Below are positions 37,751-45,877 of a stretch of DNA of 64,000 nt, piece after piece; the first letter of the stretch is position 1; the number at the start of each line of letters is the position of its first letter. Position numbers and translations under genes: made by a program. The DNA lies in NCBI RefSeq assembly GCF_000022545.1, contig NC_012883.1, positions 496,001 to 560,000 on the forward strand. Direction: 5' to 3'. The notes below the pieces were generated by a model. That model worked only from the letters and a program-made list of their open reading frames with translations, had not been told where the DNA came from and did not search any database. The DNA comes from Thermococcus sibiricus MM 739. Lineage in GTDB: Archaea > Methanobacteriota_B > Thermococci > Thermococcales > Thermococcaceae.

Positions 37751-39649
37751 ATGTTTAACGTTTGTATGAGGGACTGTTATGATACCTGCTCGATAATAAG
37801 TGAACTTAAAGAGGGAGTGTTGAGGGTTAAAGGTAATCCTTCACACCCGATAACTCGGGGCTTTTTATGTCCCAAAGGGGCCCTGCTCTCTAAATGGTTC
37901 CACAGCGAGGAAAGATTGAAAACTCCCCTTGTTAGGGAGGATTTAAGGGAGGACTTTAAAGAAACCGGATGGAAGGAAGCAATAAATTTTGTTGCAGCTC
38001 GTCTAAGTGAAACCATCCAAAAACACGGGAGTGAAAGTGTTCTTGTGTATAACTATGCAGGTGATAGAGGTGTCGTTAATTACGCTTTTCCACTTCGGCT
38101 GTTTCATTATCTCAACGCTTCAATGCTCGATTATGGAATATGTGACAGGGCAGGCCAGGAGGCCCTGAGGGACGTTTATGGAACTGCTGTGGGCATGGAT
38201 CCGGAAGATCTAAAGAATCAAAAGCTCATAGTTTACTGGGGTGTAAATCCTTTCTGGACGAATCTACATGGTTTCATGCTTGCCAAGAGGTATGGGCTTG
38301 AAAAATGGGTTGTTGACGTGGTGAAAACTGAAACCGCAAAGAAGAGTGAAAAATTCTTCCAAATAAGGCCCAACACAGATGTGCTCTTTGCTTTGGGAGT
38401 TGCAAGGGTCATTGTGGAAAGCAACATTTATGATAGGGAATTTGTTGAGAAAAATGTTTACGGGTTTGAGAAGTTTGTTGAATACCTTTCAACCATTGAT
38501 CTGGATTTTGTGGCTAAAGAGACCGGAATCCAAGGAGAGAAGATTGAAGAATTTGCTTTTGAATACGCTGAGAAAAAAGGGGTTATACACATAGGATACG
38601 GCCTTCAGCGATCTTTTATGGGTGGGGAGGCAGTAAGAGCAATTGCAATACTTCCCACCCTTGTTGGTCATAAATTTGGCTTTATCTACGATATGAAAAC
38701 CATAGATAAGAGTTATGCCGAGGGGGAGTTCCTCCGGACAAGGCCTGTTAAAAGAATACCCCAAATGAAGCTTGCAGAGTTCATTGAAAATGGAGATATT
38801 AAGTTCCTCTATATCTATAATGCAAACCCATTGGCGTCTCTCCCAAATCAAAACCGTTTGAGAAAGGCAATAATGAAAAATGATGTCTTTGTAGTGGTTC
38901 ATGATATATTCCTTACTGACACGGCCCTTTATGCACATGTGGTTTTGCCTGCCAGCACATTCTTTGAACGCCTGGATATTGCGGATTCTTATTATCACCG
39001 CTACGTAGCTCTGAATGAGCCGGTAACACAGCTTTGTGGAAAAAGCAACAGTGAAGTAACAAGGTTGCTTGCCAAGGCTTTGGATATAAAAAACCCCTGT
39101 CTATACGAAAGCGATGAGGATGTCATTAGAAAAATCTTGGAGAAAAATGGGTTAAGTTTTGAAGAGCTTAAGGAGAGGGGATTTGTAAAAGTTGAGGAAA
39201 AGGAGAGGTTTTATAATACTCCAAGTGGAAAGGTGGAATTTTATTCGCAAAGGGCCGTTGGCAGAGGCCTGCCGCCCTTCCCGCAATATAATCCATTGAA
39301 GAGAAAAGGTCTTCAGCTCTTAAGCCCCACTTGGAAGTTAACCATAACCAGCCAGTATCACAACACATACAATATAATTGATCCTTATCTTCACATTAGC
39401 CCTCAAGATGCTGATGAAAGGGGAATAAAGGATAATGATGAAGTGGAAGTTTTCAATGAATATGGAAACATAAAAACAAGAGCAAAGGTGTCAGAAGATG
39501 TTCCAAGTGGAATTGTGGTCCTCTACAAAGCTTTCTGGCCAAAGCTCCTTGGGTGGAATGTAAACTTCCTCACAACGGATGAAACTGTAGAAAAGTACGG
39601 TAATGGATCGGCCTATCATTCAACTTGGGTAGAGGTTAGAAAGATTTAG
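37751..39649 (+). CDS. molybdopterin/tungstopterin oxidoreductase, DMSO reductase family
   Basis: A 632-aa bis-pterin Mo/W enzyme. The N-terminus has a [4Fe-4S] site of the form CMRDCYDTC, then C within FLCPKG about 26 residues later. Further segments are MLDYGICDRAGQEAL, IYNANPLASLPNQ, HVVLPASTFFERLD and the C-terminal pterin-binding barrel ISPQDADERGIKDNDEVEV. No partner iron-sulfur or membrane subunit lies next to it. The substrate is unknown; formate or thiosulfate/polysulfide enzymes belong to the same family. GGTGG precedes the ATG at 37751. It may be co-transcribed with GINS15, whose stop is 9 bases away. Confidence 0.88.
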   Translation: MFNVCMRDCYDTCSIISELKEGVLRVKGNPSHPITRGFLCPKGALLSKWFHSEERLKTPLVREDLREDFKETGWKEAINFVAARLSETIQKHGSESVLVYNYAGDRGVVNYAFPLRLFHYLNASMLDYGICDRAGQEALRDVYGTAVGMDPEDLKNQKLIVYWGVNPFWTNLHGFMLAKRYGLEKWVVDVVKTETAKKSEKFFQIRPNTDVLFALGVARVIVESNIYDREFVEKNVYGFEKFVEYLSTIDLDFVAKETGIQGEKIEEFAFEYAEKKGVIHIGYGLQRSFMGGEAVRAIAILPTLVGHKFGFIYDMKTIDKSYAEGEFLRTRPVKRIPQMKLAEFIENGDIKFLYIYNANPLASLPNQNRLRKAIMKNDVFVVVHDIFLTDTALYAHVVLPASTFFERLDIADSYYHRYVALNEPVTQLCGKSNSEVTRLLAKALDIKNPCLYESDEDVIRKILEKNGLSFEELKERGFVKVEEKERFYNTPSGKVEFYSQRAVGRGLPPFPQYNPLKRKGLQLLSPTWKLTITSQYHNTYNIIDPYLHISPQDADERGIKDNDEVEVFNEYGNIKTRAKVSEDVPSGIVVLYKAFWPKLLGWNVNFLTTDETVEKYGNGSAYHSTWVEVRKI

Positions 39650-39710
39650 TAGTCATATTTGTCCAAAAACGTTTTTATATGCTCCTTCCAACTTTAAAAT
39701 GGTGAGTAAA

Positions 39711-40031
39711 ATGAGAATTTACAGAAAGGATAGGGAATATCCGGAAGAATATAAAGATGTTCTTGAAGAGCTTAGCACTGTTATCGATCCAATAAGTACA
39801 ATGAACATTTTAGATGCTGGCCTTTTAGCGGGATTTAACGTTGAGGAGGATAAGCTTGAGCTGTGGCTAGCCGTTGAGAGCAACGCTTACTACAACATGA
39901 TTGGAGGGGCCGCAATAGCACATTCCAAAATAATAGGTGATATAATGGAGAAATTTGCATTGGTAAAGTTTTCAAAGGTTTATATATATGATATGAGGAA
40001 TAACATACTTGCAAAATTTGAGAAGAAGTGA
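39711..40031 (+). CDS. DUF59/MIP18-like protein, divergent copy
   Basis: A 106-aa protein that parallels its downstream neighbour: ELSTVIDPISTMNILDAGLL and FNVEEDKLELWLAV align with the DUF59 pattern VxDPETxxNIVExGLV. The conserved acidic and cysteine residues used by DUF59 proteins in iron-sulfur assembly are partly missing. Probably a duplicated, diverged member. It overlaps the promoter-proximal part of a short operon with the second copy and the aldo-keto reductase. A TATA box (ACGTTTTTATATGC) lies at about 39668-39681. Confidence 0.6.
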   Translation: MRIYRKDREYPEEYKDVLEELSTVIDPISTMNILDAGLLAGFNVEEDKLELWLAVESNAYYNMIGGAAIAHSKIIGDIMEKFALVKFSKVYIYDMRNNILAKFEKK

Positions 40032-40036
40032 ATAAG

Positions 40037-40408
40037 ATGAAATTTTTAAACTTTCTTAAGGAAAAGGCCCCCGTAGGCACCAAAGAATTTCCACCTGAGG
40101 TTAGGAGAGTAGTGGAAGAGCTCAAAAAAGTTAAGGATCCTGAAACGGAACTCAACATTGTTGAAGAGGGCCTTGTTTATGGGGTAACGGTTGAAGGCAA
40201 AAAAGCTATGGTGTGGTTGCTTTTAGTTAAATCCACACCAAGCTGTCATTTTTGTCAGGCCTTAGCAATGAACGTTCAGAAAAGGATTGTTAGGGACATT
40301 ATCAATGTTTTGAAGGAAAGTGGATTTGGCATTGTTCAGGTGTATAACGAAATGGGTCTTTTACTTGAAGAGTGGAGGGAGAAAAATGAAGAAAGTGCAA
40401 CCTTTTAA
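40037..40408 (+). CDS. DUF59/MIP18 family protein (iron-sulfur assembly-like)
   Basis: A 123-aa protein with the MIP18/SufT-like core KKVKDPETELNIVEEGLVYG and a reactive-type PSCHFCQALAMNVQKRI segment. DUF59 proteins act in iron-sulfur protein maturation and phenylacetate or nitrate systems. Being placed after the Mo/W oxidoreductase with its Fe-S cluster, it might help mature that enzyme; this is inference. The gene overlaps the aldo-keto reductase start by 23 bases. Confidence 0.72.
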   Translation: MKFLNFLKEKAPVGTKEFPPEVRRVVEELKKVKDPETELNIVEEGLVYGVTVEGKKAMVWLLLVKSTPSCHFCQALAMNVQKRIVRDIINVLKESGFGIVQVYNEMGLLLEEWREKNEESATF

Positions 40409-41222
40409 TGATTTTAAAAAAATTGGAGACGATAAAGTTACGGCAATAGGAATGGGAACCTGGGGAGTCGGAGGGCGGGAAACGCCGGACTACTCAAGAG
40501 ACGAGGAAAGTATAGATGCCCTAAGATACGGACTTGAGCTTGGAATGAACCTTATAGACACAGCAGAATTCTATGCCTCTGGTCACAGTGAAGAACTTGT
40601 TGGTGAGGCGATTAAAGAGTTTGAGCGAGAAGATATTTTCATAGTAAGTAAAATCTGGCCCGTACACTTTGGATATGAAAGTGCCAAAAGGGCAGCAAGG
40701 GCAAGTGCGAAGAGACTTGGTACGTACATAGACCTTTATTTGCTCCACTGGCCTACTGACAATTTCGGAAGGATTAAGGATACACTTCACGCATTGGAGG
40801 ATCTTGTGGATGAGGGCTTGATAAGATATATAGGCGTGAGTAACTTTGACTTGGAACTTCTAAAAAAGAGTCAGGAAGTTATGAGAAAATACGAAATTAT
40901 GGTTAACCAGGTTAAATACTCTCTTAAAGACCGTAGGCCCGAACATAGTGGCCTCTTGGAGTACATGAGAAGAGAGAATGTAACCCTTATGGCATATACT
41001 CCGCTTGAAAAAGGAAGTCTCGCAAAGAATAGGTGTTTAAGCGAGATAGGGATTAAATATGGGAAAACTGCTGCACAAATTGCGTTGAACTGGCTAATAT
41101 GGAAAGAAAATGTTGTTGCCATCCCTAAGGCCACCAATAAATATCACATAAAAGAAAACTTTGGTGCAATGGGATGGAGGTTAAGTGAAGAAGACTATGA
41201 AGCTGCTTTGAGGTGCATCTAG
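40386..41222 (+). CDS. aldo/keto reductase
   Basis: A 278-aa NADPH-dependent oxidoreductase with a TIM barrel. The catalytic tetrad is visible: Asp and Tyr in NLIDTAEFYASGHSEE, Lys in IFIVSKIWP and His in LYLLHWP. The N-terminal GMGTWGVGG hairpin and AIPKATNKYHIKENF for cofactor binding are also present. The ATG at 40386 lies inside the 3' end of the DUF59 gene. Substrate is unknown; hyperthermophilic homologues reduce aromatic aldehydes and diketones. Confidence 0.9.
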   Translation: MKKVQPFNDFKKIGDDKVTAIGMGTWGVGGRETPDYSRDEESIDALRYGLELGMNLIDTAEFYASGHSEELVGEAIKEFEREDIFIVSKIWPVHFGYESAKRAARASAKRLGTYIDLYLLHWPTDNFGRIKDTLHALEDLVDEGLIRYIGVSNFDLELLKKSQEVMRKYEIMVNQVKYSLKDRRPEHSGLLEYMRRENVTLMAYTPLEKGSLAKNRCLSEIGIKYGKTAAQIALNWLIWKENVVAIPKATNKYHIKENFGAMGWRLSEEDYEAALRCI

Positions 41223-41260
41223 CGTTAACTTTATTACTATTATGTACTTTAGGTTAACTC

Positions 41261-41500
41261 ATGAACATCTTCATACCACTCTTAGCAGGGGTTTTAACAG
41301 GTTATTTGCTTAAGAATAAGGCTAAAATTAGCATGGACAAACCTATGACTGTGGCCCTATTACTATTGATCTTTTTTATGGGAATAGAAGCAGGCAGGGT
41401 TGAAATAAATGCTTTTAAGCTTCTTTTATATTCCATAGTGTTCGCTTCTTTTACGATACTAGGGAGCTTGTTTGTGGCTCTGCTGGGGGTGAGGAGATGA
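41261..41500 (+). CDS. LysO-like exporter, N-terminal part (separate small subunit)
   Basis: A 79-aa membrane protein with three hydrophobic segments. It corresponds to the N-terminal section of LysO (DUF340), a lysine exporter about 290 aa long in bacteria. Its stop overlaps the start of the next gene (ATGA), and together the two add up to 274 aa. Since both parts have good starts, this looks like a real split gene rather than a frameshift. Confidence 0.65.
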   Translation: MNIFIPLLAGVLTGYLLKNKAKISMDKPMTVALLLLIFFMGIEAGRVEINAFKLLLYSIVFASFTILGSLFVALLGVRR

Positions 41501-42084
41501 GTCTTCTTTATCTTGTCCTGGTTACCTTGGTCTTGGGAATGCTGGTTGGAAAGACTACAACCTTTGACTTTGGGAACTTCTATGAGTTTATGCTTTACCT
41601 GTTGATATTTATAATTGGTGTTGATATAGGAAAGAGTAAAGGGCTTGGGGAGGAGCTTAGAAAGCTTGGTAAAATGGCCCTTTTGCTACCAGTAGCAACT
41701 ATAATAGGTTCACTTATTGGGGGGTTTTTTGCCTCAATGCTTTTAGATGTGTCCTTAAAATGGGGATTGGGGATTGCGGCTGGTTTTGGATGGTATTCTC
41801 TTACAGGTCCACTTTTGGCAGCTTATTCACCTATTTATGGTGTTATTGGATTTCTTGCAAACTTAACCAGAGAAATTCTTACCATAATCTTTTATCCTAT
41901 TGCCATAAAGAGAATTCCAAAGGAAGTCGGGATTGTAATGGGAGGGGCCACAACGATGGATACCACCCTCCCGATAATTGCAAAGTTTGGGGGAACTGAG
42001 ATAACACTTTTGGCTTTTGTACACGGGTTTATTCTGACCGCTATAGCACCATTTTTGATTCCGTTGATCCTTCAATTCTTTTGA
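41497..42084 (+). CDS. LysO-like exporter, C-terminal part
   Basis: A 195-aa membrane protein with five to six hydrophobic segments. GWYSLTGPLLAAY, LANLTREILTIIFYP and VMGGATTMDTTLPII are the conserved LysO (DUF340) motifs, with the Arg/Glu pair and TMDTTLP in the transport region. Lysine export is the known activity of the family; whether that holds in Thermococcales is inferred. Coupled to the preceding 79-aa gene. Confidence 0.78.
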   Translation: MSLLYLVLVTLVLGMLVGKTTTFDFGNFYEFMLYLLIFIIGVDIGKSKGLGEELRKLGKMALLLPVATIIGSLIGGFFASMLLDVSLKWGLGIAAGFGWYSLTGPLLAAYSPIYGVIGFLANLTREILTIIFYPIAIKRIPKEVGIVMGGATTMDTTLPIIAKFGGTEITLLAFVHGFILTAIAPFLIPLILQFF

Positions 42085-42117
42085 AATACTTTGGATGTTT
42101 GGGCCTTTAAGACCCTT

Positions 42118-42224
42118 CCAAAAACGTTTTAAAGGGTTCAACATAAGGGTTCTCGAACTGTCATGAGTTCATGCTCGGGGGTCTCCGTGAAGGAACCTAC
42201 CGGGCGTACGAGGGAGGTGGAAAA
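42118..42224 (+). promoter_or_regulatory. promoter and GC-rich leader of the L44e operon
   Basis: AAAACGTTTTAAAGGG (about 42120-42135) gives a TATA box. The following leader of about 60 bases is GC-rich and folds: CTCGGGGGTCTCC ... GGAACC and TACCGGGCGTACGAG contain complementary pieces (CTCG/CGAG, GGT/ACC, CCG/CGG) around CCGTGAAGG. Such a structured leader could bind a ribosomal protein. No known motif was matched. Confidence 0.4.
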
Positions 42225-42503
42225 ATGAAATATCCAAAGCAGATAAGAACATACTGTCCATTTTGTAAGAAGCACACAGTTCACAAGGTCGAAAGGGTAA
42301 AGAAGAGGCCAAGAAGTGAGCTTAGCGCTGGTCAAAGAAGATTCAGGAGAATTCTTAAGGGTTACAAGGGTTTCCCAAGACCAAACCCAGCTGGAAGAGA
42401 GAAGCCAGTAAAGAAGCTTGATTTAAGATACAGATGTACAGAATGTGGAAAGGCCCACACAAGAGGCCAAGGATTCAGAGTAAAGAAATTTGAGCTTGTG
42501 TGA
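42225..42503 (+). CDS. rpl44e: large ribosomal subunit protein eL42 (L44e)
   Basis: A 92-aa zinc-binding ribosomal protein near the E site. [20 protein letters not shown], then the C-terminal [22 protein letters not shown] hold the two CxxC pairs. GGAGGTGG precedes the ATG at 42225. It heads the conserved archaeal cluster L44e-S27e-aIF2alpha-Nop10-PAC2. Confidence 0.97.
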   Translation: MKYPKQIRTYCPFCKKHTVHKVERVKKRPRSELSAGQRRFRRILKGYKGFPRPNPAGREKPVKKLDLRYRCTECGKAHTRGQGFRVKKFELV

Positions 42504-42514
42504 GGTGGGTTAAG

Positions 42515-42712
42515 ATGACAATGCCAAAGGATTTAATCTCCATGCCAAAATCAAAGTTCCTTAGAGTCAAGTGTATTGACTGTGGAAATGAACAGATTGT
42601 TTTCAGCAACCCCGCTACAAAAGTCCGCTGTTTGGTCTGTGGCTCAACTTTAGTGGAACCTGCTGGCGGCCGAGGGATTATAAAGGCCAAAGTACTCGAG
42701 GTCTTAGAGTGA
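42515..42712 (+). CDS. rps27e: small ribosomal subunit protein eS27
   Basis: A 65-aa zinc-ribbon ribosomal protein: [20 protein letters not shown] and CLVCG supply four cysteines. It follows L44e by 11 bases, with GAGGTGG overlapping the L44e stop. The start could be 42515 or the next ATG at 42521. Confidence 0.96.
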   Translation: MTMPKDLISMPKSKFLRVKCIDCGNEQIVFSNPATKVRCLVCGSTLVEPAGGRGIIKAKVLEVLE

Positions 42713-42797
42713 TCTCTTTTCTAACTCTTTTCTCCAAAACCTTAAAAACTTATGACTTGTACCAATTAATAGGATAGAATTTAGGGAGATGATGAAA

Positions 42798-43625
42798 ATG
42801 CCGAGGAGAGCTAGAGAATTTCCGGAAGAGGGGGAGTTTGTTGTTGCAACTGTTAAAGATATTCATAATTATGGAGCATTCTTGTCCCTTGACGAGTACC
42901 CAGGGAAAGATGGTTTCATGCATATAAGCGAAGTGGCCCCGACTTTTGTTAGAAACATTAGGGATTACCTAAAAGAAGGACAAAAAATCGTAGCCAAGGT
43001 CATAAGGGTTGACCCAACCAAAGGCCACATAGACTTGAGTCTCAAAAGGGTTAAGCAACAGGAGAGAAAGGCTAAGCTTCAGGAATTCAAGAGAGGCCAA
43101 AAAGCAGAGAATCTCTTAAGAATAGCCGCTGAAAGAGCGGGTAAGGATTTTGAAACTGCTTGGAAAGAAGTTTGGATCCCATTGGAAGAGGAGTATGGAG
43201 AAGTGTATGCAGCTTTTGAAGATGTTGCTCAAAATGGAATAGAAATCATTAAGGGCCTCATTCCAGATGAATGGCTCCCTGTTCTGGAGGAGATTATAAA
43301 GAGTTATGTTGAAATCCCCACGGTTACGATAGATGCGGAATTTGAGATCACAGTCCCCACTCCAAATGGTGTTGAAGTTATTAAGGAAGCCTTGATAAAA
43401 GCTAGGGATACAGCAAACGAAGAAAAAGGTGTTGATGTTAAATTCAGTTATCTTGGAGCTCCAAGATACCGCATAGACATCACGGCACCCGATTATTATA
43501 AGGCTGAGGCAGTATTAGAGAAAATTGCCGCTGAAATATTGAATGTTATAAAACAAGCTGATGGAGAGGCCTCTCTAATAAGGAAGGAAAGAAAAATAAG
43601 GAAAATTAAGAGGAGAGAGGCATGA
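42798..43625 (+). CDS. translation initiation factor aIF2 alpha subunit
   Basis: Part of the heterotrimer that brings initiator tRNA to the small subunit. The 275-aa protein has the N-terminal S1/OB fold (EGEFVVATVKDIHNYGAFLSL ending in HIDLSLKRV), a helical middle, and an alpha/beta C-terminal domain. Start candidates are the ATGs at 42789, 42792 and 42798; GGGAG at 42784 favours the last. Nop10 starts inside its 3' end. Confidence 0.95.
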   Translation: MPRRAREFPEEGEFVVATVKDIHNYGAFLSLDEYPGKDGFMHISEVAPTFVRNIRDYLKEGQKIVAKVIRVDPTKGHIDLSLKRVKQQERKAKLQEFKRGQKAENLLRIAAERAGKDFETAWKEVWIPLEEEYGEVYAAFEDVAQNGIEIIKGLIPDEWLPVLEEIIKSYVEIPTVTIDAEFEITVPTPNGVEVIKEALIKARDTANEEKGVDVKFSYLGAPRYRIDITAPDYYKAEAVLEKIAAEILNVIKQADGEASLIRKERKIRKIKRREA

Positions 43626-43801
43626 GGTTTAAGATTAAAAAATGTCCAAAATGTGGAGAGTACACCTTAAAGGAAACCTGCCCACTATGTGGTGAAAAAA
43701 CAAAGTTAGCTCATCCTCCAAAGTTTTCCCCCGAGGATCCTTATGGGGAGTACAGGAGGAGACTTAAAAAGGAAACGCTTGGTATAGGGGTGAAAAAATG
43801 A
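43622..43801 (+). CDS. nop10: H/ACA RNP protein Nop10
   Basis: A 59-aa protein too small for many gene finders. MRFKIKKCPKCGEYTLKETC, then CPLCG form the zinc ribbon and HPPKFSPEDPYGEYRRRLK the linker and helix that contact Cbf5 in the pseudouridine-guide complex. Its start overlaps the aIF2alpha stop (ATGA) and its stop overlaps the next start (ATGA). Confidence 0.96.
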   Translation: MRFKIKKCPKCGEYTLKETCPLCGEKTKLAHPPKFSPEDPYGEYRRRLKKETLGIGVKK

Positions 43802-44583
43802 AAGAAAGTATGATAATTGTTTATGAAAAACCCGAGGTATATGATCCTATATTCATAGAGGGCTTACCAGGAATAGGATTGGTTGGTAAACTTGCTGCAG
43901 ACCATTTGATTCAAGAACTTAAAGCAAAGAAATTTGCCGAGCTTTATTCCCCTCGTTTTATGCACCAAGTTATAGTAAAGAAAGACTCAACAGTAGATTT
44001 AATGAGAAATGAGTTCTACTACTGGAAAAGCCCGGATAAAGAGCATAGAGATTTGATAATTGTCACTGGAGATACTCAAGTTCCTCCAACTGACAGTTAC
44101 GGCCACTTCGAAGTTGTTGGAAAAATGCTTGATTTCGTGGAGCAGTTTGGCACAAGAGACATAATAACAATGGGTGGTTATCAGGTCCCAGAACTGGATG
44201 GAGAACCCAAAGTATTGGCCTCATTTACAGATCTAGAGACAAAGGAAAAATACAAAGAATTACCGGTGGTCATCAGAGAAGATGAAGGAGGGGCTATTGT
44301 CGGAGCAGCAGGTCTTCTTCTAGGCATTGGGAAACTTAGGGGAATGAAGGGGGTTTGCTTCTTAGGAGAGAGTCTTGGTTATATTGTAGATGCCAAGGCT
44401 GCTAAGGCCGTTTTAAGTGTGGTTGCTAAAGTTCTCAACCTGGAGATTGACATGAGTGCTCTTGATGAGAGGGCCAAGGAGACTGAGGAAATACTGAAAA
44501 AGGTCCAAGAGATGCAGAGGGCCATGTTTGAACAGCAAGTGCCTCAAGCACCACATGAAGAAGAAGATAGAGGATACCTCTGA
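43798..44583 (+). CDS. PAC2-family proteasome assembly chaperone-like protein
   Basis: A 261-aa protein of the PAC2 family (COG2047): FIEGLPGIGLVGKLAADHLI at the start, VVTGDTQVPPTDSYGHFEVV and GAAGLLLGIGKLRGMKGVCFLGES. Archaeal members include PbaA/PbaB, which are linked to proteasome assembly. The C-terminal helix is charged and the last residues are GYL, which only loosely resembles a HbYX-like proteasome-docking tail. It closes the ribosome-related operon by an ATGA overlap with nop10. Confidence 0.85.
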   Translation: MKESMIIVYEKPEVYDPIFIEGLPGIGLVGKLAADHLIQELKAKKFAELYSPRFMHQVIVKKDSTVDLMRNEFYYWKSPDKEHRDLIIVTGDTQVPPTDSYGHFEVVGKMLDFVEQFGTRDIITMGGYQVPELDGEPKVLASFTDLETKEKYKELPVVIREDEGGAIVGAAGLLLGIGKLRGMKGVCFLGESLGYIVDAKAAKAVLSVVAKVLNLEIDMSALDERAKETEEILKKVQEMQRAMFEQQVPQAPHEEEDRGYL

Positions 44584-44611
44584 TTTTATTTTTTCATTTT
44601 GAGGTGTTCTC

Positions 44612-45877
44612 ATGTTCATTGATGCAGATCTGCATATTCATTCTCGATACTCTAAAGCAGTCTCAAAATTAATGACCTTTCCCATTCTGGCGGAGAACGC
44701 AAAGCTCAAGGGGCTTGGAATCGTTGGAACAGGAGATATTTTAAACCCGAAATGGGAAGGTGAACTCCTTAAATATAGTCAAAAAGTTGATGAGGGTACT
44801 TATGAAATAAAAGGAATAAAGTTTCTCCTTACAGCGGAGGTGGAGGATAATAAAAGGGTACATCATCTTCTTATTTTTCCCAACATTGAGACAGTAAGAG
44901 AGCTTAGAGAAAGGCTTAAACATTATTCTAAGGATGTTGAAAGTGAAGGGAGACCACATTTAAGTTTAAATGCATCCGAGATAGCAGACCTCTCCAATGA
45001 GTTTGATGTATTAATAGGCCCGAGTCATGCATTTACACCATGGACAGCCCTCTATAAAGAGTACAATTCCATAAAAGAGGCCTATGGTAATTACAAGATC
45101 CATTTTCTTGAGTTGGGACTTTCTGCTGATTCATATATGGCTGATAAGATTAAAGCTCATCACAACCTCGTGTATTTGTCAAATTCTGATGCTCATTCCC
45201 CACAGCCACATCGCCTTGGAAGAGAGTTTAACCGCTTTGAAGTAGAAGATGCAACTTTTGAAGAGATTAAGAAAGCTATCTTGAAACGGGGTGGAAGAAA
45301 GATTGTTCTTAACGCTGGTTTAGATCCAAGACTTGGAAAATATCACCTGACTGCATGTTCAAGGTGCTATACTAAATACCGTCTTGAAGATGCAAAGAGA
45401 CTGGGATGGAGATGTGAACTCTGTGGGGGAGTTATAAAGAAGGGCGTTCACGATAGGATCCTTGAGCTTGCAGATACGGATGAAAGGCCCAAAGATAGGC
45501 CTCCTTACCTCCACCTTGCACCGCTGGCTGAAATAATTGCAATGGTTCTAAACAAAGGAGTTGAAACTAAGTCTGTAAAGAGTATATGGGAACGTCTTCT
45601 GAAAGAATTCGGGAGTGAGATCAGAGTTCTTGTCGATGCTCCTGTAGAGGCTATAGCAGAGCTTATTGGGGATGAAATAGCGAAAGCAATCTGGGCTTTC
45701 AGGAATGAGAAACTTATTATTGTTCCTGGTGGAGGAGGAAAATACGGAGAGATAAAACTACCTGAGGAAGTCAAAAGAGCAAGACTTGAAGATCTTGAGA
45801 GTATTGAGGTTAAGGGTGTGGAAGTGTATTATAGGCCCAAACAAAGTTCTTTGTTGAGTTTCATAAAAAGAGACTAA
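44612..45877 (+). CDS. endonuclease Q (PHP-domain DNA repair nuclease)
   Basis: Cleaves 5' of deaminated bases (uracil, hypoxanthine, xanthine) and AP sites. The 421-aa protein opens with the PHP metal-binding motif DADLHIHSRYSKAVSKLM, has GTGD, SNSDAHSPQPHRLG with further ligands, a zinc finger (CSRCYTKYRLEDAKRLGWRC then ELCGG) near 247-272, and a helical C-terminal domain. The last residues KQSSLLSFIKRD contain QxxLxxFI, a PCNA-interacting (PIP) box; PCNA is encoded 8 kb upstream. The last four bases overlap galT on the other strand. Confidence 0.93.
   Translation: MFIDADLHIHSRYSKAVSKLMTFPILAENAKLKGLGIVGTGDILNPKWEGELLKYSQKVDEGTYEIKGIKFLLTAEVEDNKRVHHLLIFPNIETVRELRERLKHYSKDVESEGRPHLSLNASEIADLSNEFDVLIGPSHAFTPWTALYKEYNSIKEAYGNYKIHFLELGLSADSYMADKIKAHHNLVYLSNSDAHSPQPHRLGREFNRFEVEDATFEEIKKAILKRGGRKIVLNAGLDPRLGKYHLTACSRCYTKYRLEDAKRLGWRCELCGGVIKKGVHDRILELADTDERPKDRPPYLHLAPLAEIIAMVLNKGVETKSVKSIWERLLKEFGSEIRVLVDAPVEAIAELIGDEIAKAIWAFRNEKLIIVPGGGGKYGEIKLPEEVKRARLEDLESIEVKGVEVYYRPKQSSLLSFIKRD

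Noticed and set aside
41261-42084. LysO split regarded as a frameshift
   Set aside because: The two parts overlap by ATGA and the second has a ribosome binding site, so a natural split is the better reading.
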